Shown here: positions 24,934-33,123 of the stretch, in pieces
Layout: each line of letters opens with the position of its first letter
How positions within the stretch are numbered: the first letter of the stretch is position 1
Source: Fusobacterium_C necrophorum_A
GTDB taxonomy: Bacteria; Fusobacteriota; Fusobacteriia; Fusobacteriales; Fusobacteriaceae
Length of the DNA stretch: 64,000 nt
Reading direction: 5' to 3'
Assembly: GCF_004134945.1 (NCBI RefSeq)
Contig: NZ_SBAP01000008.1
Coordinates: 1 to 64,000 of the forward strand
Position numbers and translations under genes: made by a program
The notes under the pieces: generated by a model
The model's database searches: none
Seen by the model: only the letters and a program-made list of their open reading frames with translations
What the model was told of the DNA's origin: nothing

Positions 24934-26433
24934 TTAGTCTTGTTCTTCCCATTCTCTTGCTCTGGATACCGCTTTCTTCCAACCTCGATATTTCTTTTCC
25001 TTTTCTTTTTCCTCCATGTTAGGAACAAATTCTTGATCCAAAATCCATTTTCCTTTGATTTCTTCCTTGCTTTCCCAGAAACCTACTGCCAAACCTGCCA
25101 AATAAGCAGCTCCTAAAGCAGTTGTTTCCAAAACAACCGGTCGTCGTACCTTAGTTCCTAAGATATCTGCTTGAAATTCCATTAAGAAATTATTGGCAGC
25201 AGCTCCACCGTCAACTTTCAATTCCGCCAATTGAATTCCGGAATCCTCCTGCATCGCTTCCAATACATCTCTTGTTTGATAAGCAATGGATTCCAAAGTA
25301 GCTCGAATAATATGGTTTTTATTCGCTCCTCTTGTAAGTCCCAGAATAGCTCCTCTGGCATACATATCCCAATAAGGTGCTCCCAATCCCACAAAGGCCG
25401 GAACCACATAAACTCCTCCATTATCTTTTACTTTTCTAGCGAAGTATTCTGTATCTTTTGATTCGTTGACCAATCGCAATTCATCTCGTAACCATTGTAC
25501 ACTGGCTCCTCCGATAAAAATACTTCCTTCCAAAGCATATTGAACTTTTCCATTCAATCCAATGGCAATGGTTGTCACCAATCCATTGTTACTCTTTACA
25601 AATTTTTCTCCGGTATTCATCAATAAGAAACATCCGGTTCCATAAGTATTTTTCGATTCTCCTTCATTGAAACAAGCTTGTCCGAACAAAGCGGATTGTT
25701 GGTCTCCCGCAACTCCTGCAATCGGAACTCGATGTCCCCCTGTTCCTCCTAAATTTGCATATCCATAGTTTCCACTGGAATCTCGAACGTCCGGCAACAT
25801 TTGTTTTGGAATCCCCAACTCTTTTAATAATCTTTCATCCCATTTTAATTCTTTGATATTATACAACATAGTTCTGGAAGCATTCGTATAGTCTGTGGCA
25901 TGTACTTCTCCATGTGTTAAATTCCAAATTAACCAAGTATCTACCGTTCCAAAAAGTAACTCTCCTTTTTCCGCTTTTTCTCTTGCCCCTTCCACATTAT
26001 CTAAAATCCATTTGATTTTTGTTCCGGAGAAATAAGCATCTAAAACCAAACCGGTATTGTCTTTGATATATTCTTCCAAACCATCTATTTTTCTCAATTC
26101 ATCACAAATTTTAGCAGTTCTTCGACATTGCCATACGATTGCATTATACACCGGTTTCCCTGTATTTTTATCCCATACAATCGTCGTTTCTCTTTGGTTG
26201 GTAATTCCAATCGCAATAATATCATGTTGTGTAATTCCTGCTCTTGCAATCACTTCAGCCAAAACTCCGCTTTGACTGGACCAAATTTCCATAGGATCAT
26301 GCTCTACCCAACCCTCTTTCGGATAGTATTGAGTAAATTCTTTTTGTGCCACTCCCACGATACTTTGATTTTCATCAAATAAAATTGCTCTGGAACTTGT
26401 AGTCCCCTGATCTAATGCTATAATATATTTCAT
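24934..26433 (-). CDS. glpK: glycerol kinase
   Basis: A 499-residue FGGY kinase. It has the N-terminal phosphate loop IALDQGTTSSRAILFDE, the substrate motif VEHDPMEIW near residue 45, GVAGDQQSALFGQ near 240 and GGAAANNFLMEFQAD near 405. It phosphorylates glycerol to sn-glycerol 3-phosphate in the cytoplasm. It is 12 bp downstream of glpF and would share its promoter and GlpP-type leader. AGGGAGGTTTTTT precedes the start. Confidence 0.97.
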   Translation of the reverse strand: MKYIIALDQGTTSSRAILFDENQSIVGVAQKEFTQYYPKEGWVEHDPMEIWSSQSGVLAEVIARAGITQHDIIAIGITNQRETTIVWDKNTGKPVYNAIVWQCRRTAKICDELRKIDGLEEYIKDNTGLVLDAYFSGTKIKWILDNVEGAREKAEKGELLFGTVDTWLIWNLTHGEVHATDYTNASRTMLYNIKELKWDERLLKELGIPKQMLPDVRDSSGNYGYANLGGTGGHRVPIAGVAGDQQSALFGQACFNEGESKNTYGTGCFLLMNTGEKFVKSNNGLVTTIAIGLNGKVQYALEGSIFIGGASVQWLRDELRLVNESKDTEYFARKVKDNGGVYVVPAFVGLGAPYWDMYARGAILGLTRGANKNHIIRATLESIAYQTRDVLEAMQEDSGIQLAELKVDGGAAANNFLMEFQADILGTKVRRPVVLETTALGAAYLAGLAVGFWESKEEIKGKWILDQEFVPNMEEKEKEKKYRGWKKAVSRAREWEEQD

Positions 26434-26445
26434 AAAAAACCTCCC

Positions 26446-27195
26446 TTAATTCAACACCGTACACACTTGGGTCATTTGACATAAAAATTTAAAAATGAAT
26501 GTTCCTAATACTCCGCCAATCAACGGACCTACTACCGGAACCCAAGCATACTTCCAGTTGGAGTCCCCTTTTCCCTTAATCGGTAAAATAGCATGAGCAA
26601 TTCTCGGTCCCAAATCTCTTGCGGGATTGATAGCAAACCCTGTTGCTCCTCCCAATCCTAATCCGATAACCATAATTAGTAAACCGACAACAACCGGTCC
26701 AATTCCTGCCGGCATTTGATTTTGACCATAACCGATTGCTAAAATTCCAATCATTAAAACCGCAGTTCCAATAATTTCTGTCACTACATTCCATTTTGCA
26801 TCATCAATAGAAGGTCCTGTTGAAAAGACTCCTAACTTTGTTGCCACATCCGGCTCTTCATCCATTTGTCTCTTATAAGTTAAGTATGCCAAAGTCGCTC
26901 CCAGAATTCCTCCTAACACTTGAGCAATCATATACCCTGGTAATAAAGCCCAATCAAGAGTTCCTGCTACTGCTAAAGCCAAACTTACTGCCGGATTCAA
27001 ATGCGCTCCACTAACCCAACCTACAAAATAAGCGGCCATGGTAACAGATACTCCCCATCCGAAGCAAGTACACATCCATCCTCCGCCTTTTCCATAACTA
27101 TGCTTTAGACTCAGAGTCATATTTACCCCATTTCCTAATAGTAATAACATTGCTGTCCCAACAAATTCGGCAAAATACATTGACATCGGTTCCAT
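26446..27195 (-). CDS. glpF: glycerol uptake facilitator (aquaglyceroporin)
   Basis: A 249-residue MIP channel with six helices and the two pore motifs HLNPAVSLA near residue 65 and INPARDLGPRIAHA near 198. The Asp after the second NPAR is typical of glycerol-conducting members. It is first in the glpFK operon, with AAAGGAGAAAAAT before the ATG. A leader with a conserved hairpin and terminator lies upstream. Confidence 0.95.
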   Translation of the reverse strand: MEPMSMYFAEFVGTAMLLLLGNGVNMTLSLKHSYGKGGGWMCTCFGWGVSVTMAAYFVGWVSGAHLNPAVSLALAVAGTLDWALLPGYMIAQVLGGILGATLAYLTYKRQMDEEPDVATKLGVFSTGPSIDDAKWNVVTEIIGTAVLMIGILAIGYGQNQMPAGIGPVVVGLLIMVIGLGLGGATGFAINPARDLGPRIAHAILPIKGKGDSNWKYAWVPVVGPLIGGVLGTFIFKFLCQMTQVCTVLN

Positions 27196-27225
27196 ATTTT
27201 TCTCCTTTCACTTCTTTAATTTCAA

Positions 27226-27260
27226 GTAAAAAAAGACCACGATAAAAACGCTTTTACCAT
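27226..27260 (-). terminator. leader terminator before glpF
   Basis: On the minus strand ATGGTAAAA pairs with TTTTATCGT (27239-27260; two G-U pairs), followed by a T-run (27226-27234). It sits between the promoter and glpF, so it acts as an attenuator. Its sequence GGTAAAA-CG-TTTTTATCGTGG is shared with the glpQ leader. Confidence 0.75.
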
Positions 27261-27269
27261 AAATCACTT

Positions 27270-27284
27270 TTACTTGTCATGTAA
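27270..27284 (-). ncRNA. leader RNA hairpin, probable GlpP antiterminator target (glpF)
   Basis: The transcript reads UUAC-AUGACAA-GUAA, a four-pair stem with a seven-base loop. The glpQ leader has CUAC-AUGACAA-GUGG at the same place: the loop is identical and the stem bases change together so that pairing is kept. It lies upstream of the terminator. The glpP gene in this cluster encodes an antiterminator known in Bacillus to bind glycerol-operon leaders, so this is the likely binding site. Confidence 0.6.
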
Positions 27285-27295
27285 CTTCACTACCT

Positions 27296-27335
27296 AATAT
27301 ACCTCAGTTCAAAGCAAAAATCAAATGATTTTTGC
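27296..27335 (-). promoter_or_regulatory. glpFK promoter with overlapping palindrome
   Basis: TTGATT (27319-27324) and TATATT (27296-27301) are spaced 17 bp apart on the minus strand. The -35 lies inside the palindrome AAAAATCA-NN-TGATTTTT (about 27316-27333). The same promoter and palindrome occur before glpQ (31005-31038). The palindrome may be an operator or the terminator of the preceding gene. Confidence 0.65.
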
Positions 27336-27369
27336 TTGGGAAATTATTCTCTAAAGTCCTATTATAACT

Positions 27370-28653
27370 TTAAATTAATTTGGGTAAAAATAATACCAGG
27401 CCTGGTACAAAGGTTACAAGCATTAATATTGCCAAAAGTGCTATCATAAATGGTATAGATTCACGAATAAAATCTTTAACTTCCACTTTGACAATTGAAC
27501 AAGTTAAAAACATCATGGAACCAAATGGTGGAGTTAAGCCTCCTAACATAATATTTACAATTATAATAATCCCAAAATGAACAGGATCAATTCCTAATTG
27601 TAAAGCTGTAGGAACTAATAAAGGAGCTAAAATAATCATAGCAGCCCCACCTTCTATGAACATCCCTACAAATAATAAAATTAGATTTACTAAAATTAAA
27701 AATAAATACTTATTATCAGTAAGATTTACTAAAAACTCTCCAATAAGATACGGTATTCTTTCCCAATTTAAATATTGTCCAAAAACAGTAGCCCCAATAA
27801 TAATAAACATAACACTACTTGTTCCATATACAGTCTCACGAATAATTTCTAAAAAATATCTAATTTTTAATTCTTTATATATAAAAAAACCAACTAATAC
27901 ACAATATACGACTGCAATAGCCCCTGCCTCTGTTGGAGTAAAAAATCCTGCTCTCATTCCCATAATAATTCCAAAAGGCAAAAATAGTGCCCAAAATGAT
28001 TTTTTTAATTCAAATATGATTTCTTTGATGGAAGCCCTTTCTTTACGTATTGGTCTATAATTTCTTTTTTTAGAAATGAAATACACTGTTATCATTAATC
28101 CAATACACATAAGAATTCCAGGAATATAACCAGCTAAAAACATTTTTGCTACGGAAACATTCGCAATTAAAGAATAGATAATCAAATTAATTCCAGGAGG
28201 AATAACAGGAGTAATAGCAGATGAAGCAGCAGTAACAGCTGCTGAAAATTCTTTAGAATATCCTCTTTTTACCATTTCTGGAACTAATATTTTACATTCC
28301 ATAGCTGCATCTGCATTGGCGGAACCCGAGATTCCCCCCATTAATGTGCTTAGTAAAACATTAACTTGAGCTAATCCTCCTTTCATATGAGCTGATAAAA
28401 CTTCTGCAACTGCCATTAACCTTGCACTAATCCCAGAATAATTCATAACAGCTCCCGCCATAATGAAAAAAGGGATTGCTAAAAGAGGAAAAGATTCTGC
28501 ACTTTTAATAAAAGTTTGTAAAATTAAATCTGGATAAGTATTTGTATTAATAAAAATAAAGTAAAATAGACTTGATGTAAAAAGTGCAAAACTAATAGGT
28601 ATATTACAGAAAAATAAAATAAAAAGTACTAAAATTGGCAATAATTTTTCCAC
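27370..28653 (-). CDS. dctM: TRAP transporter large permease (DctM)
   Basis: A 427-residue DctM protein with about 12 helices. It starts MEKLLPILVLFILFF and carries AIPFFIMAGAVMNYSG near residue 57, SGSANADAAMECKILVPEM near 115, and SSAITPVIPPGINLI near 150. It forms the membrane channel of a sodium-driven solute-binding transporter with the two genes upstream. The start codon is GTG at 28653, behind GAGGGGGGATAG. The TRAP genes look more AT-rich than their neighbours. Confidence 0.94.
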   Translation of the reverse strand: MEKLLPILVLFILFFCNIPISFALFTSSLFYFIFINTNTYPDLILQTFIKSAESFPLLAIPFFIMAGAVMNYSGISARLMAVAEVLSAHMKGGLAQVNVLLSTLMGGISGSANADAAMECKILVPEMVKRGYSKEFSAAVTAASSAITPVIPPGINLIIYSLIANVSVAKMFLAGYIPGILMCIGLMITVYFISKKRNYRPIRKERASIKEIIFELKKSFWALFLPFGIIMGMRAGFFTPTEAGAIAVVYCVLVGFFIYKELKIRYFLEIIRETVYGTSSVMFIIIGATVFGQYLNWERIPYLIGEFLVNLTDNKYLFLILVNLILLFVGMFIEGGAAMIILAPLLVPTALQLGIDPVHFGIIIIVNIMLGGLTPPFGSMMFLTCSIVKVEVKDFIRESIPFMIALLAILMLVTFVPGLVLFLPKLI

Positions 28654-28665
28654 ACCTATCCCCCC

Positions 28666-29124
28666 TCAATTCTCCTTTTGTAAATTTTGAATAAAAAATA
28701 GGATTGAATATATTTCTATCAAAAAAAATGATATCAATAAAGCAACATTAATCCAATTAGACGATATTCCCAATACAGGAGTTGGTTTGTCGTAAGAGTT
28801 AGTAATAAAAATATACGATAAATATAATATTACTCCATTAATAATTATTAAAAATATATCAATCAACAAAGAAAAAAAATATTGTTGTTTTTCTGGCAAC
28901 ATTTGTACCAACATATCTACTCCAATATGCATCTTTCTTTTATAACATGCCACTGCACCTAAATAAACAGACCATACAAACGATATTGTTGCAATCTCTT
29001 CTGAGGTAGATATAGTCCCTAATCCTATAGAACGAAAAAAAACATTGATTATGACACTAAATACTGTAATAAGAAGAAAAATTCCTGCTATAATCTCTTC
29101 TAAGTTAATTAATATTTTCTTCAT
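28666..29124 (-). CDS. dctQ: TRAP transporter small permease (DctQ)
   Basis: A 152-residue membrane protein with four helices and the DctQ pattern: EEIATISFVWSVYLGAVACYKRKMHIGVD, near residues 42-71, with the conserved Glu and the RKxHIxVD motif. It pairs with DctM, encoded 12 bp downstream. DctP is encoded 12 bp upstream. The set stands alone as glpQ-dctP-dctQ-dctM in this operon. Confidence 0.9.
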   Translation of the reverse strand: MKKILINLEEIIAGIFLLITVFSVIINVFFRSIGLGTISTSEEIATISFVWSVYLGAVACYKRKMHIGVDMLVQMLPEKQQYFFSLLIDIFLIIINGVILYLSYIFITNSYDKPTPVLGISSNWINVALLISFFLIEIYSILFFIQNLQKEN

Positions 29125-29136
29125 AAATATTCTCCC

Positions 29137-30156
29137 TTATTTGTTTTTTATTTTTCGAATATCTTCAATTTCTTTCATCATTTTATTGTAAAATTCATCA
29201 GAAACTCCTATATTCTTATAAATTGGGACCACTAGTTTTGTAAATTCACTTAAATTTACCTCATTGATTTTAACTCCTTCAGCTTCTAAATTCGCAATCA
29301 ATTCTTGGTCTAATTCTAGCATTCTTCTATTATTATTTACAGCCGCCTTATCAAATTCTTCTTGTATAATATTTCTCTGTTCTTCTGTCAAACTTTCCCA
29401 TACTTTTGTAGAAATATATACTCCTGCTGTCCCCAAAAAATGTTTTGTTAATGACATTCTATTTCTTAATTCATATGTCTTTGTCAAATAATTCGTTGCA
29501 TAAGATCCTTCCAGTCCATCAATAACGTTTTGTTGAAGGGCTGAAATTGTTTCTCCAAATGACATAGGAACAGCACTTGCTCCCATTGCATTCAAAGTGT
29601 CTATAAATAATTTACTTCCTGGAACTCTAATTTTCATTCCTTTTAAATCAGATGGATGTTTAATTTCTTTATTACTAATAATACTTCGGAAGCCGAAGAT
29701 AAAATCTAGAGATAATACTTTAATTCCTTTTTCTTCTGCTTTTTTCTTTAATTCTTCTACTAGAGGAGTATGCATTAATTTTTCGTACTCTGCATAACTT
29801 TGATATAACATTGGCCCCGCCAATGCTGTAAATTCAGGAACATAGTCACCAATATAACTTAAATCATCTACATCAATAAAATTTGCACCTCTCACTACTT
29901 GTTGCAATCCGTCCTTATAAACCGGTAATTGTCCATTAGGATAGAGAACAAATTTGACTTCTCCTTTCAATCTCTCATTAATAGCATCAGTTGCTTCTTT
30001 CATAGCGATATGTGTAGGTTCATTTTCTTTAAAAATATAACTTACCTTAATTTCCAATGGTTCAGATGATATCTTTTCTTCTTTTAAACCGCATGACATT
30101 AACATTAAACTCAAAATTAAACATAGAACTGACATTACCATATTTTTTTTCTTCAT
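29137..30156 (-). CDS. dctP: TRAP transporter solute-binding lipoprotein (DctP)
   Basis: A 339-residue binding protein with a lipoprotein signal (ILSLMLMSCG, cysteine about residue 22). The conserved ligand-site arginine lies in GMKIRVPGSKLF near residue 170, followed by GASAVPMSFGETISALQQ near 190 and VIDGLEG near 210. DctP ligands are usually carboxylates held by that arginine. Its operon begins with a glycerophosphodiesterase and a GlpP-type leader, so a glycerol-phosphate compound is the likely ligand; this is inference from context. Confidence 0.92.
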   Translation of the reverse strand: MKKKNMVMSVLCLILSLMLMSCGLKEEKISSEPLEIKVSYIFKENEPTHIAMKEATDAINERLKGEVKFVLYPNGQLPVYKDGLQQVVRGANFIDVDDLSYIGDYVPEFTALAGPMLYQSYAEYEKLMHTPLVEELKKKAEEKGIKVLSLDFIFGFRSIISNKEIKHPSDLKGMKIRVPGSKLFIDTLNAMGASAVPMSFGETISALQQNVIDGLEGSYATNYLTKTYELRNRMSLTKHFLGTAGVYISTKVWESLTEEQRNIIQEEFDKAAVNNNRRMLELDQELIANLEAEGVKINEVNLSEFTKLVVPIYKNIGVSDEFYNKMMKEIEDIRKIKNK

Positions 30157-30175
30157 GAAAAAACCTCCTTATTAA

Positions 30176-30910
30176 TTATTCTTTATATTTTGTTACAAAT
30201 TTCTTCATAATGTCTGGATAATTTGTAATAACTCCATCGACTCCTATAGAGTGTACATACAAAAAATCTTCTTCTGTATTGATTGTCCAAACAAAAACTT
30301 TGACTCCCATTTTATGTAAAATATCAACAGTTTTGCTAGTTATTAAATTTACTTCTGGATGATAACTAAAACAGTCTAATTTATTATTTTTAAAATAACT
30401 TTCAATATCTACTAAATCACTTGCTGTCAATAAGGCTAATTTAATTTCAGGGGCTAATTCTTGAAGACGTCGGATAATAGAATGATGAAAAGAAGAAACA
30501 ATAATATTATTTTTTAAATTTGGAAATTTTTTCAAAATTTTTAACATACTTTCTTCAATTCCACGATGTCCTCTTGAAATATCTTTTATTTCAATATTTA
30601 ACATCATATTTTCAGGAATCAACTCTAAAATTTCTTCTAATGTAGGTATTTTTTCTTTTCTATATTCATCCCCATACCAACTTCCTATTTCCAAAGCTCG
30701 TAACTCCTCAAAATTTAAATCATAAACGTAACCTTTTCCATTGCTCGTTCGATTAATTTTCCAATCATGAAATACTACAATTTTACAGTCTTTTGTAAAC
30801 TGTATGTCAATCTCAATCCCATCTGCTCCTTGTTCTATTGCTTTTTTTATTGCTGCAAGAGTATTTTCAGGAGCATAACCAGAAGCTCCCCGATGCGCAA
30901 AAACTTTCAT
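30176..30910 (-). CDS. glpQ: glycerophosphodiester phosphodiesterase (GlpQ-like)
   Basis: A 244-residue GDPD-family enzyme: HRGASGYAPENTLAA near residue 6, GADGIEIDIQFTKD near 30, and VFHDWKINRTSNGKG near 46, with the catalytic His pair and metal-binding Glu and Asp. It has no signal peptide, so it acts in the cytoplasm on imported glycerophosphodiesters, releasing glycerol 3-phosphate and an alcohol. It is first in the operon with the TRAP transporter and follows the second GlpP-type leader. Confidence 0.92.
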   Translation of the reverse strand: MKVFAHRGASGYAPENTLAAIKKAIEQGADGIEIDIQFTKDCKIVVFHDWKINRTSNGKGYVYDLNFEELRALEIGSWYGDEYRKEKIPTLEEILELIPENMMLNIEIKDISRGHRGIEESMLKILKKFPNLKNNIIVSSFHHSIIRRLQELAPEIKLALLTASDLVDIESYFKNNKLDCFSYHPEVNLITSKTVDILHKMGVKVFVWTINTEEDFLYVHSIGVDGVITNYPDIMKKFVTKYKE

Positions 30911-30936
30911 TTTTCCTCCTTCTAAATTATATAAAA

Positions 30937-30969
30937 ATAAAAAGCCACGATAAAAACGTTTTTACCGTG
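30937..30969 (-). terminator. leader terminator before glpQ
   Basis: On the minus strand CACGGTAAAAA and TTTTTATCGTG (30946-30969) pair over 11 bp with one G-U pair, followed by GGCTTTTTATTTTT. It lies between the promoter and glpQ and so works as an attenuator. It is the same module as in the glpF leader. Confidence 0.8.
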
Positions 30970-30979
30970 ACTCACTTTT

Positions 30980-30994
30980 CCACTTGTCATGTAG
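30980..30994 (-). ncRNA. leader RNA hairpin, probable GlpP antiterminator target (glpQ)
   Basis: The transcript reads CUAC-AUGACAA-GUGG, pairing over four positions with one G-U pair. It matches UUAC-AUGACAA-GUAA of the glpF leader, with changes on both sides of the stem and an unchanged loop. It lies 10 bp upstream of the terminator arm and 10 bp downstream of the -10 box. Confidence 0.6.
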
Positions 30995-31004
30995 GTTTAC
31001 TACT

Positions 31005-31038
31005 TATATACCTCAGCCCAAACCAAAAATCAAGTGAT
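31005..31038 (-). promoter_or_regulatory. glpQ-TRAP promoter with overlapping palindrome
   Basis: TTGATT (31028-31033) and TATATA (31005-31010), 17-bp spacer, minus strand. The palindrome AAAAATCA-AG-TGATTTTT overlaps the -35, as before glpF. The spacer ends in CTGAGG in both promoters. Confidence 0.65.
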
Positions 31039-31048
31039 TTTTTCAATG

Positions 31049-31453
31049 TTAATTATTTATTTTTGAAAACTGTTTAAACTCTTTCAGTTCTGTCAAAATA
31101 TCTTCCACACTTGCCTTCGTATCATTCATAGCAACAGCTGCAATCAAACCTTCTACCAAAGGAGCATCTGCAATTTTAATCTTGGAAATTTCTTTTCCTT
31201 CCGCTTCCAAAAATTCAAGAGCAATTTGAGAATTCAATACAGAGCTTCCCAAATCCACAAAAATAACAACACCGTTTTCTGTCATTGCATTTTCAATTGT
31301 CTCTTTGATCCTAAAAGGATTGCTTCCGAAAGATTCTCCCTCAATACCGCTTCCATTTAATAATGGAAAACTTTCTTTTTTCATTTCATTTGCCAAACGA
31401 ATCGCTTCTTCCGCCAATGCCTTGCTATGTGACACTACTACAACTCCTACCAT
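31049..31453 (-). CDS. dhaM: dihydroxyacetone kinase phosphotransferase subunit (DhaM, EIIA domain)
   Basis: A 134-residue PTS EIIA-mannose-type domain beginning MVGVVVVSHSKALAEE, where His9 is the phosphorylated residue. GVVIFVDLGSSVLNSQIALEFL near residue 77 is the second family motif. It passes phosphate from HPr to ADP bound on DhaL. It has only the EIIA domain, lacking the HPr and EI-like parts of E. coli DhaM. It is the last gene of dhaKLM, 8 bp after dhaL. Confidence 0.93.
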   Translation of the reverse strand: MVGVVVVSHSKALAEEAIRLANEMKKESFPLLNGSGIEGESFGSNPFRIKETIENAMTENGVVIFVDLGSSVLNSQIALEFLEAEGKEISKIKIADAPLVEGLIAAVAMNDTKASVEDILTELKEFKQFSKINN

Positions 31454-31461
31454 ATTTCCTC

Positions 31462-32073
31462 CTATTTGATTGTCTCACAAATTACCTTTATCATCAGATA
31501 GGAAGATGCCGCTCCCGGATCAATATGTCCTAAACTTCTTTCTCCAACATAAGAAGCTCTCCCTTTCGTTGCAATAATATCCTTTGTAGATTCCATCCCT
31601 TTTTCCGCAATTTTTTGAATTTCTTCTGGAGTTGAAAAAATATCTTCCCCTCCTTCCAATTTCTTTTGTAAAAAGTCATATACAGGTAAAATAGTATCCA
31701 ATAAGGTTTTTTCTCCCAAAGTTGCCTTTCCTCTTTTTTGTATTCCCTCAATCATAGTTTTCAAGATTGCCACCAAATCTTCTTTTTCCAATTCCGTCTT
31801 TCCCTTGCAATACATAGCGGCACTCATAAATGCAGTCCCATAAATCGCTCCGGAAGCTCCTCCAACTTTTGTTAACAATGCCATTCCCATTTTTTGAAAA
31901 ATATCGGAATAGCTCAAAGAACTGTAGTTCGGTAACTGTGCCTTGATTTCTTCAAACCCTCTTGCTAAATTTACTCCGTGATCCCCGTCTCCAATGACTC
32001 GATCCAATTCTGTTAAATATTCCTTATTGTTTATAATCTCATCTGCAATCTTTTCGATGATTTCCAATAACAT
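31462..32073 (-). CDS. dhaL: dihydroxyacetone kinase ADP-binding subunit
   Basis: A 203-residue DhaL protein. The metal/ADP-binding motif is DRVIGDGDHGVNLARGF near residues 24-40; GGASGAIYGTAFMSAAM near 75 and SLGHIDPGAASSYLMI near the C-terminus are also characteristic. It keeps ADP bound and transfers phosphate from DhaM to dihydroxyacetone on DhaK. GGAGAGAGAT precedes the ATG. Confidence 0.95.
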   Translation of the reverse strand: MLLEIIEKIADEIINNKEYLTELDRVIGDGDHGVNLARGFEEIKAQLPNYSSLSYSDIFQKMGMALLTKVGGASGAIYGTAFMSAAMYCKGKTELEKEDLVAILKTMIEGIQKRGKATLGEKTLLDTILPVYDFLQKKLEGGEDIFSTPEEIQKIAEKGMESTKDIIATKGRASYVGERSLGHIDPGAASSYLMIKVICETIK

Positions 32074-32083
32074 ATCTCTCTCC

Positions 32084-33070
32084 TTAAAATGCTATAGTAT
32101 CTTGTTCTGCAAATAATAATTGTTTCGTTTCCTGATCCAACTTTACAATACTGATGGAAAATCCTCCCATATCCAAAGAGGTCATATAATTTCCGACTAA
32201 GGTTTTAACAACTGTGACTTCTTTTTCCCGTAACAAATCCTGTAAACGATTATTGATGATAAAGAGTTCTATTAAGGTAGTTTCTCCCAATCCATTTACT
32301 AAAACAGCAACTTCTTCCCCTTTTTTCAAAGCAGCTTCCCGATCAATTTGGGCAAATAATTTTTCTGTAAAATGATCCGCCGTTGTCATCTTTTCTCGAT
32401 GTGTTCCGGGTTCTCCATGAATTCCCAACCCAATTTCCACTTCGTCGTCTCCAATTTCAAAACTTTGTTTTCCTGTAGAAAATACTATACAGGATTTTAA
32501 GGACATTCCCATTGTTTTTATATTCTTTACCAAACGGTTTCCCAAGTCTACCAATGCATCCAAAGAATATCCTGCCTCTGCCGCAGCTCCCAATATTTTA
32601 TGGACAAATACCGTTCCTGCAATTCCTCTTCTTCCCACAGTATAGGTACTATTTTCCACTGCAATATCGTCATCCACTACGACTTGTTTTACCGTGATTC
32701 CCTCCATAGCTGCCATTTCCGCCGCCATTTCAAAGTTCATCACATCTCCGCTATAATTCTTAATAATTAAAAGAACGCCTGCCCCTGCATTTACTTCCTG
32801 AATGGCTCGATATACTTTATCCGCTCCCGGAGAGGTAAAAATTTCTCCACAGACGGCCGCATCCAACATTCCATATCCCACATAGCCTGCATGAGAAGGT
32901 TCATGTCCGCTTCCTCCCCCACTAATCAGAGCAACCTTTCCCTGCTTTTTTTCTTTTCGAAAAATAATAGGCTCTCCCTCTATCCTACTAAGCTTATCGG
33001 GATATGCCTTTACCATACCTTGAATTACTTCTTCCACAATATTTTCTCTTTGGTTCATCAATTTCTTCAT
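32084..33070 (-). CDS. dhaK: dihydroxyacetone kinase substrate-binding subunit
   Basis: A 328-residue DhaK. It has LISGGGSGHEPSHAGYVG near residue 48, NYSGDVMNFEMA near 105 and His218 in GIHGEPGTHRE, the residue that holds dihydroxyacetone as a covalent hemiaminal. It is the first of the dhaKLM genes, 53 bp after glpP, with AAGGAGGAATCTT before the ATG. It lets the cell use dihydroxyacetone with phosphoenolpyruvate as phosphate donor. Confidence 0.96.
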   Translation of the reverse strand: MKKLMNQRENIVEEVIQGMVKAYPDKLSRIEGEPIIFRKEKKQGKVALISGGGSGHEPSHAGYVGYGMLDAAVCGEIFTSPGADKVYRAIQEVNAGAGVLLIIKNYSGDVMNFEMAAEMAAMEGITVKQVVVDDDIAVENSTYTVGRRGIAGTVFVHKILGAAAEAGYSLDALVDLGNRLVKNIKTMGMSLKSCIVFSTGKQSFEIGDDEVEIGLGIHGEPGTHREKMTTADHFTEKLFAQIDREAALKKGEEVAVLVNGLGETTLIELFIINNRLQDLLREKEVTVVKTLVGNYMTSLDMGGFSISIVKLDQETKQLLFAEQDTIAF

Positions 33071-33123
33071 AAGATTCCTCCTTTTTATGATATTTTCTTA
33101 CTTCATTTTTGTAGAAAAGTCAA

